Positions 10,511 through 22,279 of a DNA stretch of 64,000 nt are shown here, in pieces; positions within the stretch are counted from its first letter, which is position 1, and each line of letters starts with the position of its first letter. Position numbers and translations under genes: made by a program. The notes under the pieces were generated by a model. That model was given only the letters and a program-made list of their open reading frames with translations, had not been told where the DNA came from and searched no databases. The DNA is from Luidia sarsii. Lineage: Eukaryota; Echinodermata; Asteroidea; Paxillosida; Luidiidae. The stretch lies in NCBI GenBank assembly GCA_949987565.1, contig OX465104.1:12334300-12398299 (forward strand). The letters run 5' to 3'.

Positions 10511-11324
10511 ACCAAACTCTTTTATTGAGCAAATTATCAGTTGCCACCAGGAATTCCAGGGGAAACCTACATGTAGATTTCTTTGCCATTTTTCAAAATT
10601 GTTGAAAAGTTCCCAGTCAGTTTTTCATTAATGTAATTTGACCCAAAATTAAAAAAAAGTGTGATTTTGATGTGAAAGCCACTCATACACGGTAAATTGC
10701 CGTAAACGTCCATCTCGTAACACAGGCGTGACGAGACTGTCCAAGTCGGTGTAAGTGAACATTAACTGTCTCCCAGCACCTGGTTCTGGTTGAGAAGGAG
10801 ACTGTCATAATTTGCACTTTTACGACTTCGCTGAATTTATGGTCTGCCCGGCAAATGACTCCTTGCTGGGTACCGGGTCTAGTCTGGTCTAGTGGGAGAG
10901 GTTTGGCAATGTTTCACCTTCAGTGGCTTCTGGACAGCAAATGATGAAATAACTGTCGGTAGTGTCGGAGGTCCTTGATCAATGGTGATTGATAGTAATT
11001 TGTCCACGTTCTTTTAGGAACCCTGTAAATGGAATTTTTTTTTTTAGTGACCCCTTATAATGATAAGCCCAGTCATGATGAGGGAAAGTCTAAAATTGAA
11101 TTTGGGAAACATTGATTGGTTTGGACGATTAATGGCAGCTGGCAAATGAAAATCCTGCCAAGGACAATAAGTGGAACGGGATTTATCCAAGAAATTGATG
11201 GTGTTCTTCGGAAGTCCAAAAGTCAATTGCTGTGTTTTTTCCTCTCAGTCAACATTTTCCTGGAAACTCATTGATTATGATTATTGGACATCAGAATATT
11301 GCCTCAGAGATTCAATGAGGGTTA
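10511..11324. other. Unique intergenic DNA, no gene
   Basis: Free of hexamer arrays except one TACATGTAG. A GC-richer patch at about 10690-10910 stands out but shows no coding frame. Nothing else is recognised. Confidence 0.5.
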
Positions 11325-11364
11325 GATCTACACATGTACAGGTGTACATGTACTTGATGTACAG

Positions 11365-11560
11365 TACAGTAATAAGCACTGTGTGCTCAGTGCTTTGCCC
11401 TATCACCTGATGAAAGAAAATACAGGCTGCTCGGGTGGGATTTGAACCCGATTGCCTGCTAAAAAAAAAAATCAGGAAGATTGGGCAAGATTCAAACCCG
11501 CAACTGTCTGCTTTCCAGTGCAGGCATCTACTCTTAATCACTGGACCATTGATCAAATCG
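11365..11560 (-). mobile_element. SINE family B, tRNA-derived
   Basis: Read on the - strand, it has TGGTCCAGTGATTAAGAG (A-box-like), then GGGTTTGAATCTTGCCC (B-box-like), and a tail with GGCAAAGCACTGAGCAC-type sequence. A second B-box-like CGGGTTCAAATCCCACCC follows at about 11435-11452, suggesting a partial duplication. Confidence 0.7.
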
Positions 11561-11629
11561 AGACAAAGGCTGAGCCCAAACCTGATCCATGGATTAGGGC
11601 CTGCGATAAGGGCCTGCGTTAACACGGCA

Positions 11630-11830
11630 ACATGAACGTGTACGTGTACGTGTACATGTACGTGTACATACATTGTGTACATGTACACGTACATGTACAT
11701 GTACATGTACGTGTACATGTACATGTATACATGTACATACATGTACATCACACAGTACAGTTAAATTGTGTGTACCAGGCTTACAGGCACATTTTCATAC
11801 ACATGTACATGTATGTACACATGTAAAATG
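11630..11830. repeat. CATGTA hexamer cluster
   Basis: Begins with GTGTACGTGTACGTGTAC and passes into TACATGTACATGTACATG. The G-for-A change is repeated in phase, showing local expansion of a variant unit. Confidence 0.9.
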
Positions 11831-12409
11831 GATGGTGGTTGTCTTCTAAAATTGATGCAAATGTTTTTGAGGAAGGCTAATTGGAATCCTTGGGGTTGCC
11901 TTGCAAGATGACAAATCTTGTCTCTCTCATGAATCTTCGCAAGGCACTCAGTCCAATTCGACTTTGTAATTTGTCAGCTCGTTAAACTAAAAGCGTTGCC
12001 CACCCACTGCACTGTATGTGGCCACCACCTGACAATAATATCTCTCTGTGGGGCCATACCCGTACCGTACAACCACTTATTAAGAAACAGCCCCACTTTC
12101 CTGTCTTGGAGTGGAGGCAGGGAGCCACTTGCTTATTCATCAGAAGACAATTTTCCAGTCACAATCGGTAGACCAAAGACCCGGGGCTGATTTCACATTG
12201 TAACCAATGAGTTCAATTAGTAGTTTTTATGCTACATGTACATGTAGGCCTACATGTATGTGTACATTTGAGCACTCTATATTTGAATACAAGTCAAAGG
12301 CAAGAAGCATCACATGAAATAACGGTACGGCTTGCAATCATTTGCTCAACAACGGAGAATTTTCATGCTCAGCGGGGTTTGACCATGAAGCAGATATGGA
12401 GTCCAGTCA
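11831..12409. other. Unique intergenic DNA, no gene
   Basis: No coding frame is supported. One short CATGTA run lies at about 12233-12262. Confidence 0.5.
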
Positions 12410-12575
12410 ACTCCAGTGGCCATTTTCATCAAACTCTTTGTAACTTATGATCAATTGCAAGATGATGAGTGTTGCATAGGAACCATATGGCAAACAGTGT
12501 CACAAGTTATGATGGTTTATCCATCGTACATGTAAGTTAGGATGCATCATAAGGCTTTGTGAAATCCACCCCAGG
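12410..12575 (+). mobile_element. Foldback family D copy
   Basis: ATTTTCATCAAACTCTTTG at the start and AAGGCTTTGTGAAATCCACC at the end, with the central CAAGATGATGAGTGTTGCA block. One extra CATGTA unit sits in CCATCGTACATGTAAGTTAG, where the clean copy lacks it. Confidence 0.75.
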
Positions 12576-13337
12576 ACCTCAGCAGACAATCTTGTCACAG
12601 AATTGTGCAGTCAATTTCTCGATAGGATCAACGTGTGTACAATTCTCTTTCCCACTACCCACTCTCTTTTCTGGAGCTAAGCTTTCCACGTCTCCCAGGC
12701 TCCAAGAACATGTTCAGTTTGCGGGAGAGTTCTCGGAAGACAATCTGACTCCGGTGAAATGAATCCAGTGTAAATAGAGCAAGGCATCATTCAGTAGAGT
12801 GAGGGGTGTTATTCAATAGATGGAGAAGATTGCTTGACTGTGTGGCCAGCTATTGCTGTCGGTAATTCAACCCTCCCAGTGCGATTCCTCAGTGTGGTGG
12901 GGCATTGATGAGTTTTTAATTTTTTGTTTTCTCCCTTGAATGGGTGCAGCTTTTGAAACCTTTGCAAATGCAGCAGTTTGAGCATACGTGTAGGGGAGAA
13001 AGGACTATCAAGTGTTGCTGATGCATCCATGATCCAGTGAGTTTCAATGGACAGTGTGCTCTTCTCTAGAGTCCAGACATTCGACACTCCAGAGTACAGT
13101 CCATGAAACATCAAATCCACTACAACTCACCTAATACTAATACATGTAGATGGTTCTTCTCAGATCCATCCATCTTCCCAAAGGAAACCTTACATGTATA
13201 GTACTGTATAATGTACTGTATATCCATGGAGTTTCTCACCAGTCAGTACTGTTGCAAACTACTGGTACTTACTGCCCTCGAGTGACTAAAATGCTAGAAA
13301 ATATACCATACTACTGTACTTACTAGGCATATATTGT
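12576..13337. other. Unique intergenic DNA, no gene
   Basis: No coding frame, RNA gene or mobile element is recognised. Confidence 0.5.
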
Positions 13338-13468
13338 AGAGGGCCTGACGTTTTGATCCTTCCAGTAGCGGGACCTTTCTCAGACTCAGAGGCAGAATCA
13401 TTAATTCGATGATCCTATGTACATGTACATGTACCTCTGATGTCCCGCTCAGATTGAAACGTCAAGCC
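13338..13468. mobile_element. Foldback family C, full hairpin with hexamer in the loop
   Basis: Left arm GGGCCTGACGTTTTGATCC, right arm CAGATTGAAACGTCAAGCC. The loop carries TGTACATGTACATGTACC. Confidence 0.7.
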
Positions 13469-13744
13469 AACTGTCTAATGCCTGCACCATGCCGAGCGCT
13501 GTTATTTCAGTTGTCTAATTGAAGCCCGGGCTTTTAGTTTCTGTGTTTTCATTGGGTGGAGAACTACACGTTACAAGACTAGGTACGATTTTTACATTGC
13601 AGAAACATTCTTAGCATTTCATCATCTTAACAGGTTTTGGGTCAGAACCTTCCTCCATCTTCGATATTCCTCTTGCACAGAGATCAAGGCTGGAGCTTCA
13701 GTCTGCTATCCCTGTACAGTGTACATGAACATGTACGTATACTG

Positions 13745-13940
13745 CACTGTTGATTTCACCAAACCCATAATTACTTAATGTACATGTACATTTGTACCAC
13801 AAATCGCAAGACAATGAGTGACGCACAAAAATCATACTGCCTAATACAGCTTACGGTGGGTTTGGTATCCCATATAATGATATATCGTAAGTTATTAGGG
13901 CCTATGTGATGGATCATAGAGCTTTGTGTAATCCACCCCG
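13745..13940 (+). mobile_element. Foldback family D copy with hexamer insertion
   Basis: Has TTGATTTCACCAAACCCAT, AAATCGCAAGACAATGAGTG and GCTTTGTGTAATCCACCCC. Between the first two blocks, TGTACATGTACATTTGTACC replaces the short AACTTACGATC of clean copies. Confidence 0.7.
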
Positions 13941-14359
13941 ACCTACATGTGTACATGTACATTGTACAGTGTATGTATAATCTAAGTTAGTCAAAAGCTA
14001 TCTAGAGATGTCTAGAAACATCGGGCAAAGAAGGGGATGACGAATGAAACAGGGCCGGTCGAGCATGACAGTTGTTTCTTGTGCAGACATGCCTCCAATG
14101 CAACAGTTTTATACTCTGATCTTTACCACATGGATGTGTCGTAATGGGGGAATTTCTGTGGTCCTTCTTTCTTCCCCTTCTTCCTCCTCTCCCAACTCCC
14201 CGAGATTCCTGGCCCCTCTGGCCACCGGAGAGTTTTGACATTTGTCTGCCTCTGTGCCTGCTGCGTGATACACCTGCTGGCTGCAACGGGAGCCATCATT
14301 TAATTCAATCTTGGCCTACTGACACTGTTGAGTTGGGTTTGGGAGAGAACCCACAGGGA
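13941..14359. other. Unique intergenic DNA, no gene
   Basis: Contains a pyrimidine-rich stretch around 14160-14220. No gene is supported. Confidence 0.5.
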
Positions 14360-14490
14360 AACTCCTACATGTACCAGTACATGTACATGTAGTGTACGTG
14401 TACATGTACATGTACATGTACATTGGTCATTGGATAGTAAGATGGATTGTCCATGTCCTTGCACATGTGTACCACTGTACATGTACACAC
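14360..14490. repeat. CATGTA hexamer cluster
   Basis: GTACATGTACATGTACATTGG and neighbours, with GTACCAGTACATG and GTGTACCACTGTAC variants. Confidence 0.85.
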
Positions 14491-15967
14491 TAGTACATAC
14501 TAATTATAGTCTCACAGCATGCACATGTATCAATTACTAATCAAGAGGACGTCATCACTGTAAACCCTGGTATTCATCCCATGCCCAATGCTTTTTTGTG
14601 ATTTAGATTTTTGATAACCCCTGGACGTGTACATTGTACATGTATGCAGTAGGGCTATGCAGGTACTGAAAATATAAAGCATCCTCACACTTGAGGCTCG
14701 ACGCCATAAAGGGTGTCAAAGCACTTTATACACATGTGTACATGCACAGAACATGACAATAATTATGCAATGTACTTTCATAGAGCTGCTTAAGCATGAA
14801 AATCTGCTAAGCATGACAACTCTCCCTTGTGTAAACAGGATAACAAACCACATTGCGTTCTGATGTAAACTGTTTTTGACAGTTTGTATTCCACTGTTCC
14901 TTACCGGTACATGTACATGTACACTGTAAATGTACATGTACACGTGTACATTGTACATGTACATAAGTGCCCATGAAACAACTCATGAACTGAAGTTTGG
15001 GTTGGGTTGTGTACATGTGTAGCTCCATGATCCTATGAAACCTGAGTTATGGGAGCGCGCTGAAAAAACAAACCCACCCCCAAAACCTGGTACATGTACC
15101 TGGCTGCTGGGGGAATCATCATTGTCTCTAGCTGGATGTTTGAGAAGTGAGAACTGTAATCTGGAATACCCACTGCAGTACTGCATTGTATCTGGAGGGG
15201 AGCCCGATGGTGAGGGGATGTTGGCTGGTTTGGAAGGAAAGGGGTGGCATGTCCTGTTGCGTGTGGGCAATCTGATCATTCTGTCCCCTCATGCTGAAGG
15301 ATCCTGCCGTTGCTACGCCATACATGTACATGCATCAGCCATTTTTTGTTTCTATTAGCAGCCCGTCTGCCGTCTAAATGGAGCGTACAGGACTTGCGTG
15401 CCTAAAAGCCCGTACTCAGCGGCCCACCACCCTCTTCAAATGAGTGGTTTCAGGATGTTTTGCTCACAATTGTCCCCCGGAATCCTTAGACTGGCTTACC
15501 GGTACCGGTACCTCCCACTGTAATCACCGACAAAAGTGCACAACAGCTTTTGCTTCTTCTGTTGTTGTGGTTTTTTTTTTTTTTTTTTTTAATATAAAGA
15601 TTCTCAATGTGCACAGTTGTACAACAATGAGGCCTAACTGTTCACTGACATTTGAATTACTGGTACTAAAATGCAAATGTTTGGCATGGGGGGATTGTTG
15701 GATCCTAGCAGGACCTTACTGAGGAGGCTTTCTTTGATTTCTGCCATTGAGAAAGTTCTTGCTTGAACAATAACGTCAGGCGGCAGATTTTTTTAGATTT
15801 ATAAAGAGTCTGTTTGACTTTGACTTACCTGGGGTACATGTAAATTGAAAAAAGCTGCATCCAATTTGTGTGATCCCCAAGCTGCTGTATTGGTAACGAT
15901 AGGTTGTTTGCATCTGAATGAAAAACAGTGGGCGTGATCCCTGGAGACATCTGGTAGTTACATGGTT
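14491..15967. other. Intergenic DNA with small hexamer runs, no gene
   Basis: Hexamer runs lie at 14625-14645 and 14900-14965. A fragment like family E (TTTCATAGAGCTGCTTAAGC, 14778-14797) and a family C copy (own entry) are present. A long T run sits at about 15571-15590. No coding frame is supported. Confidence 0.5.
15698..15785. mobile_element. Foldback family C, degraded hairpin
   Basis: Left arm GGATCCTAGCAGGACCTTA, right arm GAGAAAGTTCTTGCTTGAAC ending in ACGTCAGGC. Confidence 0.55.
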
Positions 15968-16095
15968 CTGACTGGTGCCCCCACCCTGACAAAGACTATT
16001 TGACTATTTGGGAAGGCCACCTAGATAGATCAGATGGTTAAGACTGCTGGTGCACAAAACCAGAGGTCCTCTCAGGTTTAAGTCATGTTCCATTT
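15968..16095 (+). mobile_element. Family A element with tRNA-like core
   Basis: 5' block: ACTGGTGCCCCCACC, then TTGACTATTTGGGAAGGCC. Then the tRNA-like part: TCAGATGGTTAAGACTGC (A-box region), CTGGTGCACAAAACCAG (anticodon-arm-like) and CAGGTTTAAGTC (decayed B box). Confidence 0.75.
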
Positions 16096-16234
16096 TCCAA
16101 AATTCTTTGAAAGTTCACAGTTGGTTTTTCCTTTGATCTGTTTAAATCTTTATCTGTTTATTCTGTTCAAATAGCAAAGAAGAATGGATGTGATTGGGAT
16201 TTGAACACCTCCTTGGTTTAACTTGCCAGTATTT

Positions 16235-16345
16235 ACTGGTACATGTACATGTACATGTACATGTACAGATACTACAGAACAGTACAATGAATGTACATGT
16301 ACATTGTACATTACATGTGTAAACCTGTGTAAACCTGTGTGAACC
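16235..16345. repeat. CATGTA cluster followed by a short tandem repeat
   Basis: A clean TACATGTACATG run at 16240-16265, then GTGTAAACCT units repeated about four times (16316-16352). Confidence 0.8.
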
Positions 16346-18064
16346 TGTGTAAATCACTGTCCTGCAGTAAAAATGCATTGGATTTTTTGTGGGTTTTTGT
16401 GGGTTTTTTTTATGAATGCCCCAGTTATTGCTTCTTACTTTTGGTCATTTATAAAAAATATTCTAATGAAATTTGTTTGGGAAATACAATGCTGGGTCTG
16501 TGAGACTTTCAAAGCCACTGCTAACAACTTTGTCCTTTTTATGGCTGATGTCATTTTCAGCCCTCCCAAAATCATGAGGAAATCAAACACTCATTCCGAG
16601 TATTCCCTTTTAGAATGTGCAAGCATACCAACTTCACTGGAAATAGAAATAGTATGAGTATAGGCTGGAATGTTTTGAATTGTTTTCCATCAATATATGC
16701 GTGTTTTTCAAACCTCCTTTAAAAACAATGCATTCATTTCCTTGCCGTATGGATCCTGTTTTCTGGCAAGAGGAACCCAACACATTCTCACATTCCCTCC
16801 ATTTATTAAAATAAGCGTGAATACAACTCATTTGCTTGCTTTTTTTGTTCATCTGTCTCCCTATCATTCTTTCTCCTTCCTCCAGGGGATTTGCCTGATC
16901 CTCCCCAAGCGGCCCAAATTGCTGTGGGTCAGTTTATCCCGGCGCGGCAGAAATGAAATTACAGACAGGATATTTTTAGGAGGTCCGTTTGGTTAAAAAT
17001 AAACCGGGGAGGCGCGTGGGCCCCCGTAACCACGCCGGTATTTTTCCACAGCTGGTTTTCCGAATCCCGTCCGTAACTCTGGCATCAAAGGGGATGGGAG
17101 AGGAGGGTAAAGGGAAGCGGAGGGTGGAGAGGAGGGGAGGGGAAACTCAAATAGGATGCTGGGTTTCTCGACTGGTGGGCGCTTTGATTGAGTCTGTGGC
17201 GGTCAGCGGGTTTCATAGCCTGGGCATGGCACAGTAGGTTGCCCCCCCCCCTGAAGTGTGAAAGATGATCCTTGGTTTATAAACAGAAATGTGGTCAAGA
17301 AGAGACAAGGAGTCTTTCCTCTTTTTTGTCTTCCCCAGTCAATCCATCCAGGGTAGTCTTGTGATTTGTGAAGCTTGCTCTCCTGATTGGCTTCCTTCTG
17401 AGTTTATTATTATGATTCTCTTTGGTTTATTTGTTGGGGTCTGCAGTTTGTTACTTGAACATGTACAGTATCTAGCACTAGCAGTAGTGGGGATGAAAAT
17501 CTATTTAGACGGAGTTTCTGCTGTCAGGCGACCTATCGAATTCTGGGTCAAGGGGACTTGTTGATGGTTTTTTCTTGCAGTGATTTGAAGAAAGGACTGC
17601 TCATACATGTACATGTAGCTTATTGGTTCACCAACTTCAGTCTGACGAACTGATTCACACACTATATGTATTGAAATGTTACAAGATACACGTCTTCGCG
17701 TCCATACCAGTACATAATGTATGCCATGGATACGAATCTTCAAGGTAGAGATAATATACTTTATGTGTGTACACGGATCTGATGTTTTAAGTTTAGGAGG
17801 AACTGTACATGTATCTTATTTTAGAGGAAGCCTAGTGTTACCAATTACCAGAGGAATACATATACTGTATATGTACATTTGTGTACATTGCAAGGACTGA
17901 AATGCCTTCAGAGTTCAGACTCTAAATTTGTTTAGTGTTTCACATACACATGTACAGTACTGTGACGTTTTTCAGTGACTATACATACTGTACGTGTACA
18001 TATGTACAATCAAATAATCATGACGTGGACAAATTGCGGTGACAATGGGCAGATCATCTATTTC
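16346..18064. other. Intergenic DNA, no gene; one candidate regulatory patch
   Basis: Mostly unique AT-rich DNA. A GC-richer patch at 16890-17080 contains an MEF2-like ATATTTTTAG and a run of CG dinucleotides. A polypurine stretch follows at about 17083-17150. A C11 run lies near 17241. No coding frame is supported. Confidence 0.4.
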
Positions 18065-18135
18065 AAAAGGGAGTATTGCTCGGAGTAGAGCCGGTGACTC
18101 AACGTTTCGGACAGTGTGTGCTACGCTGTCTCTTA
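18065..18135 (-). repeat. Dispersed repeat family I copy
   Basis: On the - strand: GACAG, spacer with CACACA, CTGTC (a 5-bp stem), then CGAAACGTTGAGTCACCGG. Related copies are at 51.8 and 55.5 kb. Confidence 0.6.
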
Positions 18136-18179
18136 TTTAACAACAGGCAGTTGTAGTGATTGTACAGTGAGTGTAATGT

Positions 18180-18235
18180 GCCCTGATGTACAATGTACTG
18201 TACATGTACATGTACATGTACATGTACAGACCAAA
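18180..18235. repeat. CATGTA hexamer array
   Basis: A nearly pure TACATG array of about five units following GTACAATGTACTG. Confidence 0.85.
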
Positions 18236-18394
18236 CTGTTCATAAAAAAAGTTCATTCCAATTTAATCCAATATATAATTTTCTGCAAAGCATCTCTAAA
18301 TTCCACTTTTGTCAAGAAAAGGTATAATTTGTGCACCAGGGAGGATGCCATACCATTTTCATGGATGATTCAATGGGGGTTTGTCCTGCACGAC

Positions 18395-18590
18395 GTACTG
18401 TACTGTACAGTAATATAAGCACTGACATGTCTGAGTGCTCAGTGTTTTGCCCAGTGTCTGATAAAAAAAAAAGATTCAGGCAGCTCGGGCAGGATTCAAA
18501 CCCACGACTTCTGCTTTCTAGGGCATACGGTACATGTACGTCTTAACCACCAAGCTGGTCAAGGTCGTGTGGCGGATTCGAATAATGTAT
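18395..18590 (-). mobile_element. SINE family B, tRNA-derived
   Basis: On the - strand: GGTGGTTAAGACGTAC, then GTCGTGGGTTTGAATCC (B-box region), then the tail with GGGCAAAACACTGAGCAC. A TACATGTA unit sits inside the tRNA-like part near 18532. The flank GGTCGTGTGGCGGATTCG recurs near 61.28 kb. Confidence 0.7.
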
Positions 18591-18654
18591 AGTGACGGGA
18601 ACTGCGTTGCACCATACATGTACATTACACGTACATGTAGAGATATGATGCTTT

Positions 18655-18795
18655 CGTCGAGGAGAATATAATTCAATGAGGGTTTGCCCTGCTCATCAGG
18701 CATCAGGCATCAGGCAAAGCACTGAGCACTCAGTGCTTATTACATGTACATTGAGCAGGGCAAACTCTTATTGAATTATATTTTCCTCAACGCAA
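18655..18795. repeat. Inverted pair of family B tails
   Basis: The left arm (about 18658-18695) and the right arm (18752-18792) are inverted copies of a tail sequence containing GAGGAGAATATAATTCAATG and GTTTGCCCTGCTCA. The centre has three CATCAGG units and GCACTGAGCACTCAGTGC, itself a palindrome. Confidence 0.65.
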
Positions 18796-18829
18796 ACATC
18801 AGGATATATCTATCATGGATAATTCGTAG

Positions 18830-19290
18830 ATACTGTACATGTGTGTACATAGTTCACCTACATGTACATGTACATGATACATGTACATGTATCATTGTCT
18901 ATCAGTACTTCTGGACAGAAATTTTGCCGATACCCAAAATGCTATTAAACTGAACTTATTGTAGATTGGATAATTTGTTAAACACACTGTCTGGACCTTA
19001 AGAACACCAAAACTGCATGTAAAGTTGGTGTCTGAAGTGTACATGTTATGTACAATGTACACCCGTACATGCACAATGTACATGTATCCGGTAATTTTAC
19101 GTGCCATTAGACTGAACAGTGACAAAATGGTGCTGATCTCAATTTGGAAATTAACTCTTCTTGAATGTACATGTACATAATACATGTACACGTAGTCGTA
19201 CTACACACTGTCCATGAGTGTTGAATTTGCAGTTCTGTCCCTAATCATGTGGACGTACATGTACAGATACTGTACATGTACATGTACATC
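18830..19290. repeat. CATGTA hexamer clusters
   Basis: Clusters at 18835-18895, 19035-19090, 19165-19200 and 19255-19290, separated by unique DNA. The 18865-18895 run can fold back on itself. Confidence 0.8.
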
Positions 19291-19654
19291 GGGAAAAGCT
19301 TCAACAAAGCACTTTTTTGTTACTACACAATATTTCTATTCATTCTTGAGCTTTCCAGAAAGCTTGTTTCATCTTGTCGTAATCCAAGTGCCCCACCTCC
19401 CCCCACCCAACCCCTTGCTGACTGCTCAAATGTCAGCTTGTTATTATATTTACTGTACCCGTTTACCTCATTTATCACTGAGCAAAGAGACCCTGAGACT
19501 ACCCCGCGGTTGTGCACTTGTCTTCTCGGCTGCCTCACCTCACCTCATCTCACCTCAGCCCTCAAGAAAGAATCTCGGACTTGCTGCCAGTTGCCGGCTG
19601 GCCGTCTTGTTGGGTTGGGTTTTTTTTCTTATATTTTATTTTTTTGTGGAGTTT
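19291..19654. other. Unique intergenic DNA, no gene
   Basis: A long open frame runs from 19214 to 19945 on the + strand, but its start lies in a hexamer cluster, its composition is low-complexity and no domain is recognised. It is not called as a gene. Confidence 0.5.
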
Positions 19655-19810
19655 GATTTGCGAGTACCAGTGTCAGCTTTCCGGGAATGCCGGGGATTTG
19701 ACTTTGTGAATGGCCAGCGTGACGTCAATGACACTCGGCACGCTAGAATGCAATCCGTGGGATTTGGGGGAGGGGGGATAGGGGGTGTGGAAGGGATGGG
19801 AAGGGAATGG
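19655..19810. promoter_or_regulatory. Candidate cis-regulatory block with a CRE
   Basis: A full palindromic CRE TGACGTCA at about 19721-19728, a GGGGATTTGACTTTG motif and several CG dinucleotides occur in a repeat-free patch. Function is inferred from motifs alone. Confidence 0.25.
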
Positions 19811-20639
19811 TGTCGGAAAGAGGAGATTGGATGCGGTCAGTGGAGACCACTTCTCCTGATAGAAGATAATTCCTGGCGTGGATCAAATGCTTCCCCAAAT
19901 CTGGACGGTCCGGGGCAGCAGTGTGGAATCTCACTTGATAAATGACGATCTGAACGTGGGAACCTTTTTTTTTTCATGATTGGCCTGTGTCTTGCTTCGG
20001 ATGGGAAAAACGTATCCAACCCCTCCCCCCCCCCCTTTTGACCGCGGCGTTTTTCAAAGGTTTATTTTTCCTGTCAGTTTACACAGCTCGTCCTTTCTGA
20101 GTTCAAAGAAATTCTGCTACTGTACATACGCAATGGGTGCATCGTACTCCCACACAGCAGAGGAAATTGTAAATATTTTCTTCTGCTCACCATCGGACAG
20201 GATTAGATGAAGTTTGCTGTTTAGATTTGGTGAGGCGGATCTCAAATTTGGATGTTTGTTTGTCCCTAGTTCCTATTCCAGTGACTTGAGTCCAAGCTAC
20301 CCTGTGCATGTATTTATTTTTCGTATAATTATACAGTACACTGTACCGATATGTGCAAACTGTATACATGTATTTGTAACATGGCTCAGTGGTTGTGTAA
20401 ATCTGTAAGGTCTGTAATCTGATAAAAGAAAAATCTGCATCAAGTTCCTCACTGCCAAATGCCCATGATTTTTTTCCAAAATCTCCCCCCCCCAAAAAAA
20501 AAAGAAGAGAAAAAACAAAATTACAACAGCCACAGCTAAAACTCTTCAGAGATTAAATGCAGTCTTAATATTTGATAGATTTGGGCAGTTTGAAGGTTGA
20601 ATAAAAAAAAAATCCACCCCACAAGCCTTTATCCGCCCA
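19811..20639. other. Unique intergenic DNA, no gene
   Basis: Contains a C9A10 junction (20485-20503) and a C run near 20023-20035. No gene is supported. Confidence 0.5.
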
Positions 20640-20860
20640 TATCTTTAACCTCCATAGTAACCACCATTATTCTTCATCACCCACAGCACCGAGCCTCGCT
20701 CAGCAAGGTCTTGCCCAATGATGAAGGCTGATGGGTGTTGCCATGACAGCGCCCATTGTGCAGTGCTTGACTTTGGCAGGAGTCATTACCTAGCCCTGCA
20801 TCAGTTCACTGCATGCGCAATGGGCATAGAGCATGGCATTGCTTTTGTACATGTATTGTA
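20640..20860. promoter_or_regulatory. Repeat-free block, candidate regulatory DNA
   Basis: A GC-richer patch with TTGGCAGG, ATTGTGC and the palindromic TGCATGCGCA region. No coding frame fits. Offered only because it breaks the repeat landscape. Confidence 0.2.
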
Positions 20861-21009
20861 CATGTATATATACAGTGTATGCATGATTGTGTACATTGGA
20901 TGAGCCTCAACTCCATAGAGAATTGAAAAGCTTTTCTCGCACCTTTTGAAAAAAACAAAAAAACATTCATAATCCAACCCTCAGGGGGTGTTCTCACTCT
21001 TTTTAGTTC

Positions 21010-21360
21010 TTACACTGTACGAATACATGTACATGTATGTACATTGTACACTGTATTCAGTGGAGGAAATCACTTATTATACAATGTACGTACATGAACA
21101 CACACACTAATGGATGTACATGTACAGGTACGTGCAGGACAGTACTGTTTAGCTGGTCTAGGGAATTCTGATTACAGCATTCGTTTAGTTTTTGTGTTCA
21201 CCATTTCATTGTCATTCCAACTCAGTTCAAAGATGAGTCAGAGGTTACAATATACCGGTACATGTATACATTTACATGTACATACATTACATGTAGATGC
21301 TATCAAAAGCATTTTGCTTTACAATGTACCGTACCTCGCATACATTTTGTACATGTATTA
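21010..21360. repeat. CATGTA hexamer clusters
   Basis: Runs at 21022-21050, 21090-21130, 21255-21295 and 21340-21360, with GTACCGGTACATG variants. Confidence 0.8.
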
Positions 21361-21557
21361 TACAAACAGTATAGTAAACAAATTTCTTCTATCATGTCAA
21401 GTCCATTTGGCTAAAGTTGCCTTTGGGTATTTTCAGAGCAAAATACCAGCTTAAAGGCTTTACTTTTGAGATTACAATGTATACGTACATGTAGAACACT
21501 GACAGTCCTGTATGGAACAGGAAAATACATTAAACTACATTTATAGTAAGTCCAGAA

Positions 21558-22040
21558 CCTGGACCTGAGACCAGGGCTTTTTAAGCCTTAGCCTGACAAC
21601 AATGCCAAGCCTGAGACCAAGCCAGAGCCTGAGAACAACCCCAAGCCAGAGCCTGAGCCTGAAACCAAGCAAAATCAAGAACCTTAGAAGTTGTGAGAAC
21701 AAGCCCAAGCCAGAGTCTGAGCCGGAAACCAAGCCAAAGCCAGAACCTCAGCCTGAGACCAAGCCCAAGCATGAGTCTGAACCCAGTCACATGCCACAAT
21801 CTGAGCCAAGCCAAAGCCCATGCCAGAGCCTGAAACCTGGTGTCAACCAGAATCTGTTTCTTGCCCTTACATGTACCGGGGTACATGTAGCCAGATCCTG
21901 TGCGTTAGACCAAGCCCGAGCCAAAACCTGAGTCTGAGACCAATCCCAAGCCAGAGTAAGAACCATGGCCCAAGCCTAAGCTGCCACAATCTGAGCATGA
22001 GACCAAGCCCAAGCCAGCACCTGAATCCAGGGTCTTAAAA
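21558..22040. repeat. CCAAGCCAGAGCCTGAG minisatellite
   Basis: About 480 bases of imperfect units built on AAGCC, AGAGCC and TGAGCC hexamers, often grouped as CCAAGCCAGAGCCTGAGC. The period drifts between 6 and 24 bases. Both strands read as long open frames (Lys/Pro/Glu-rich one way, Leu/Arg-rich the other), which is a repeat artefact. One TACATGTACC/GTACATGTAG pair interrupts it near 21870. Confidence 0.85.
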
Positions 22041-22279
22041 AGGCTCCCTGTAGTCAACTGTGCTTGTCCAAATGTCTAATTACGCTGTAATGAGCGCTGT
22101 GTGCACACTGTCTGAGAATGAATCGAAATCGTCACAGAGGGGGAAGGGAATACCAATAAAACTTAATTAGAGGTGGAGTTCTCTGTATACACCAGTATGT
22201 ATAAGTAAAGCCCAAATCCAATCAAGAGAAATTAACGCACTACATGAGTCTGGTTCTGTGGGAAAAACTCTAGGCTGGT

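Noticed and set aside
19214..19945. 243-residue + strand open frame
   Set aside because: Starts in a hexamer cluster, has low-complexity content and no recognisable domain or splice context.
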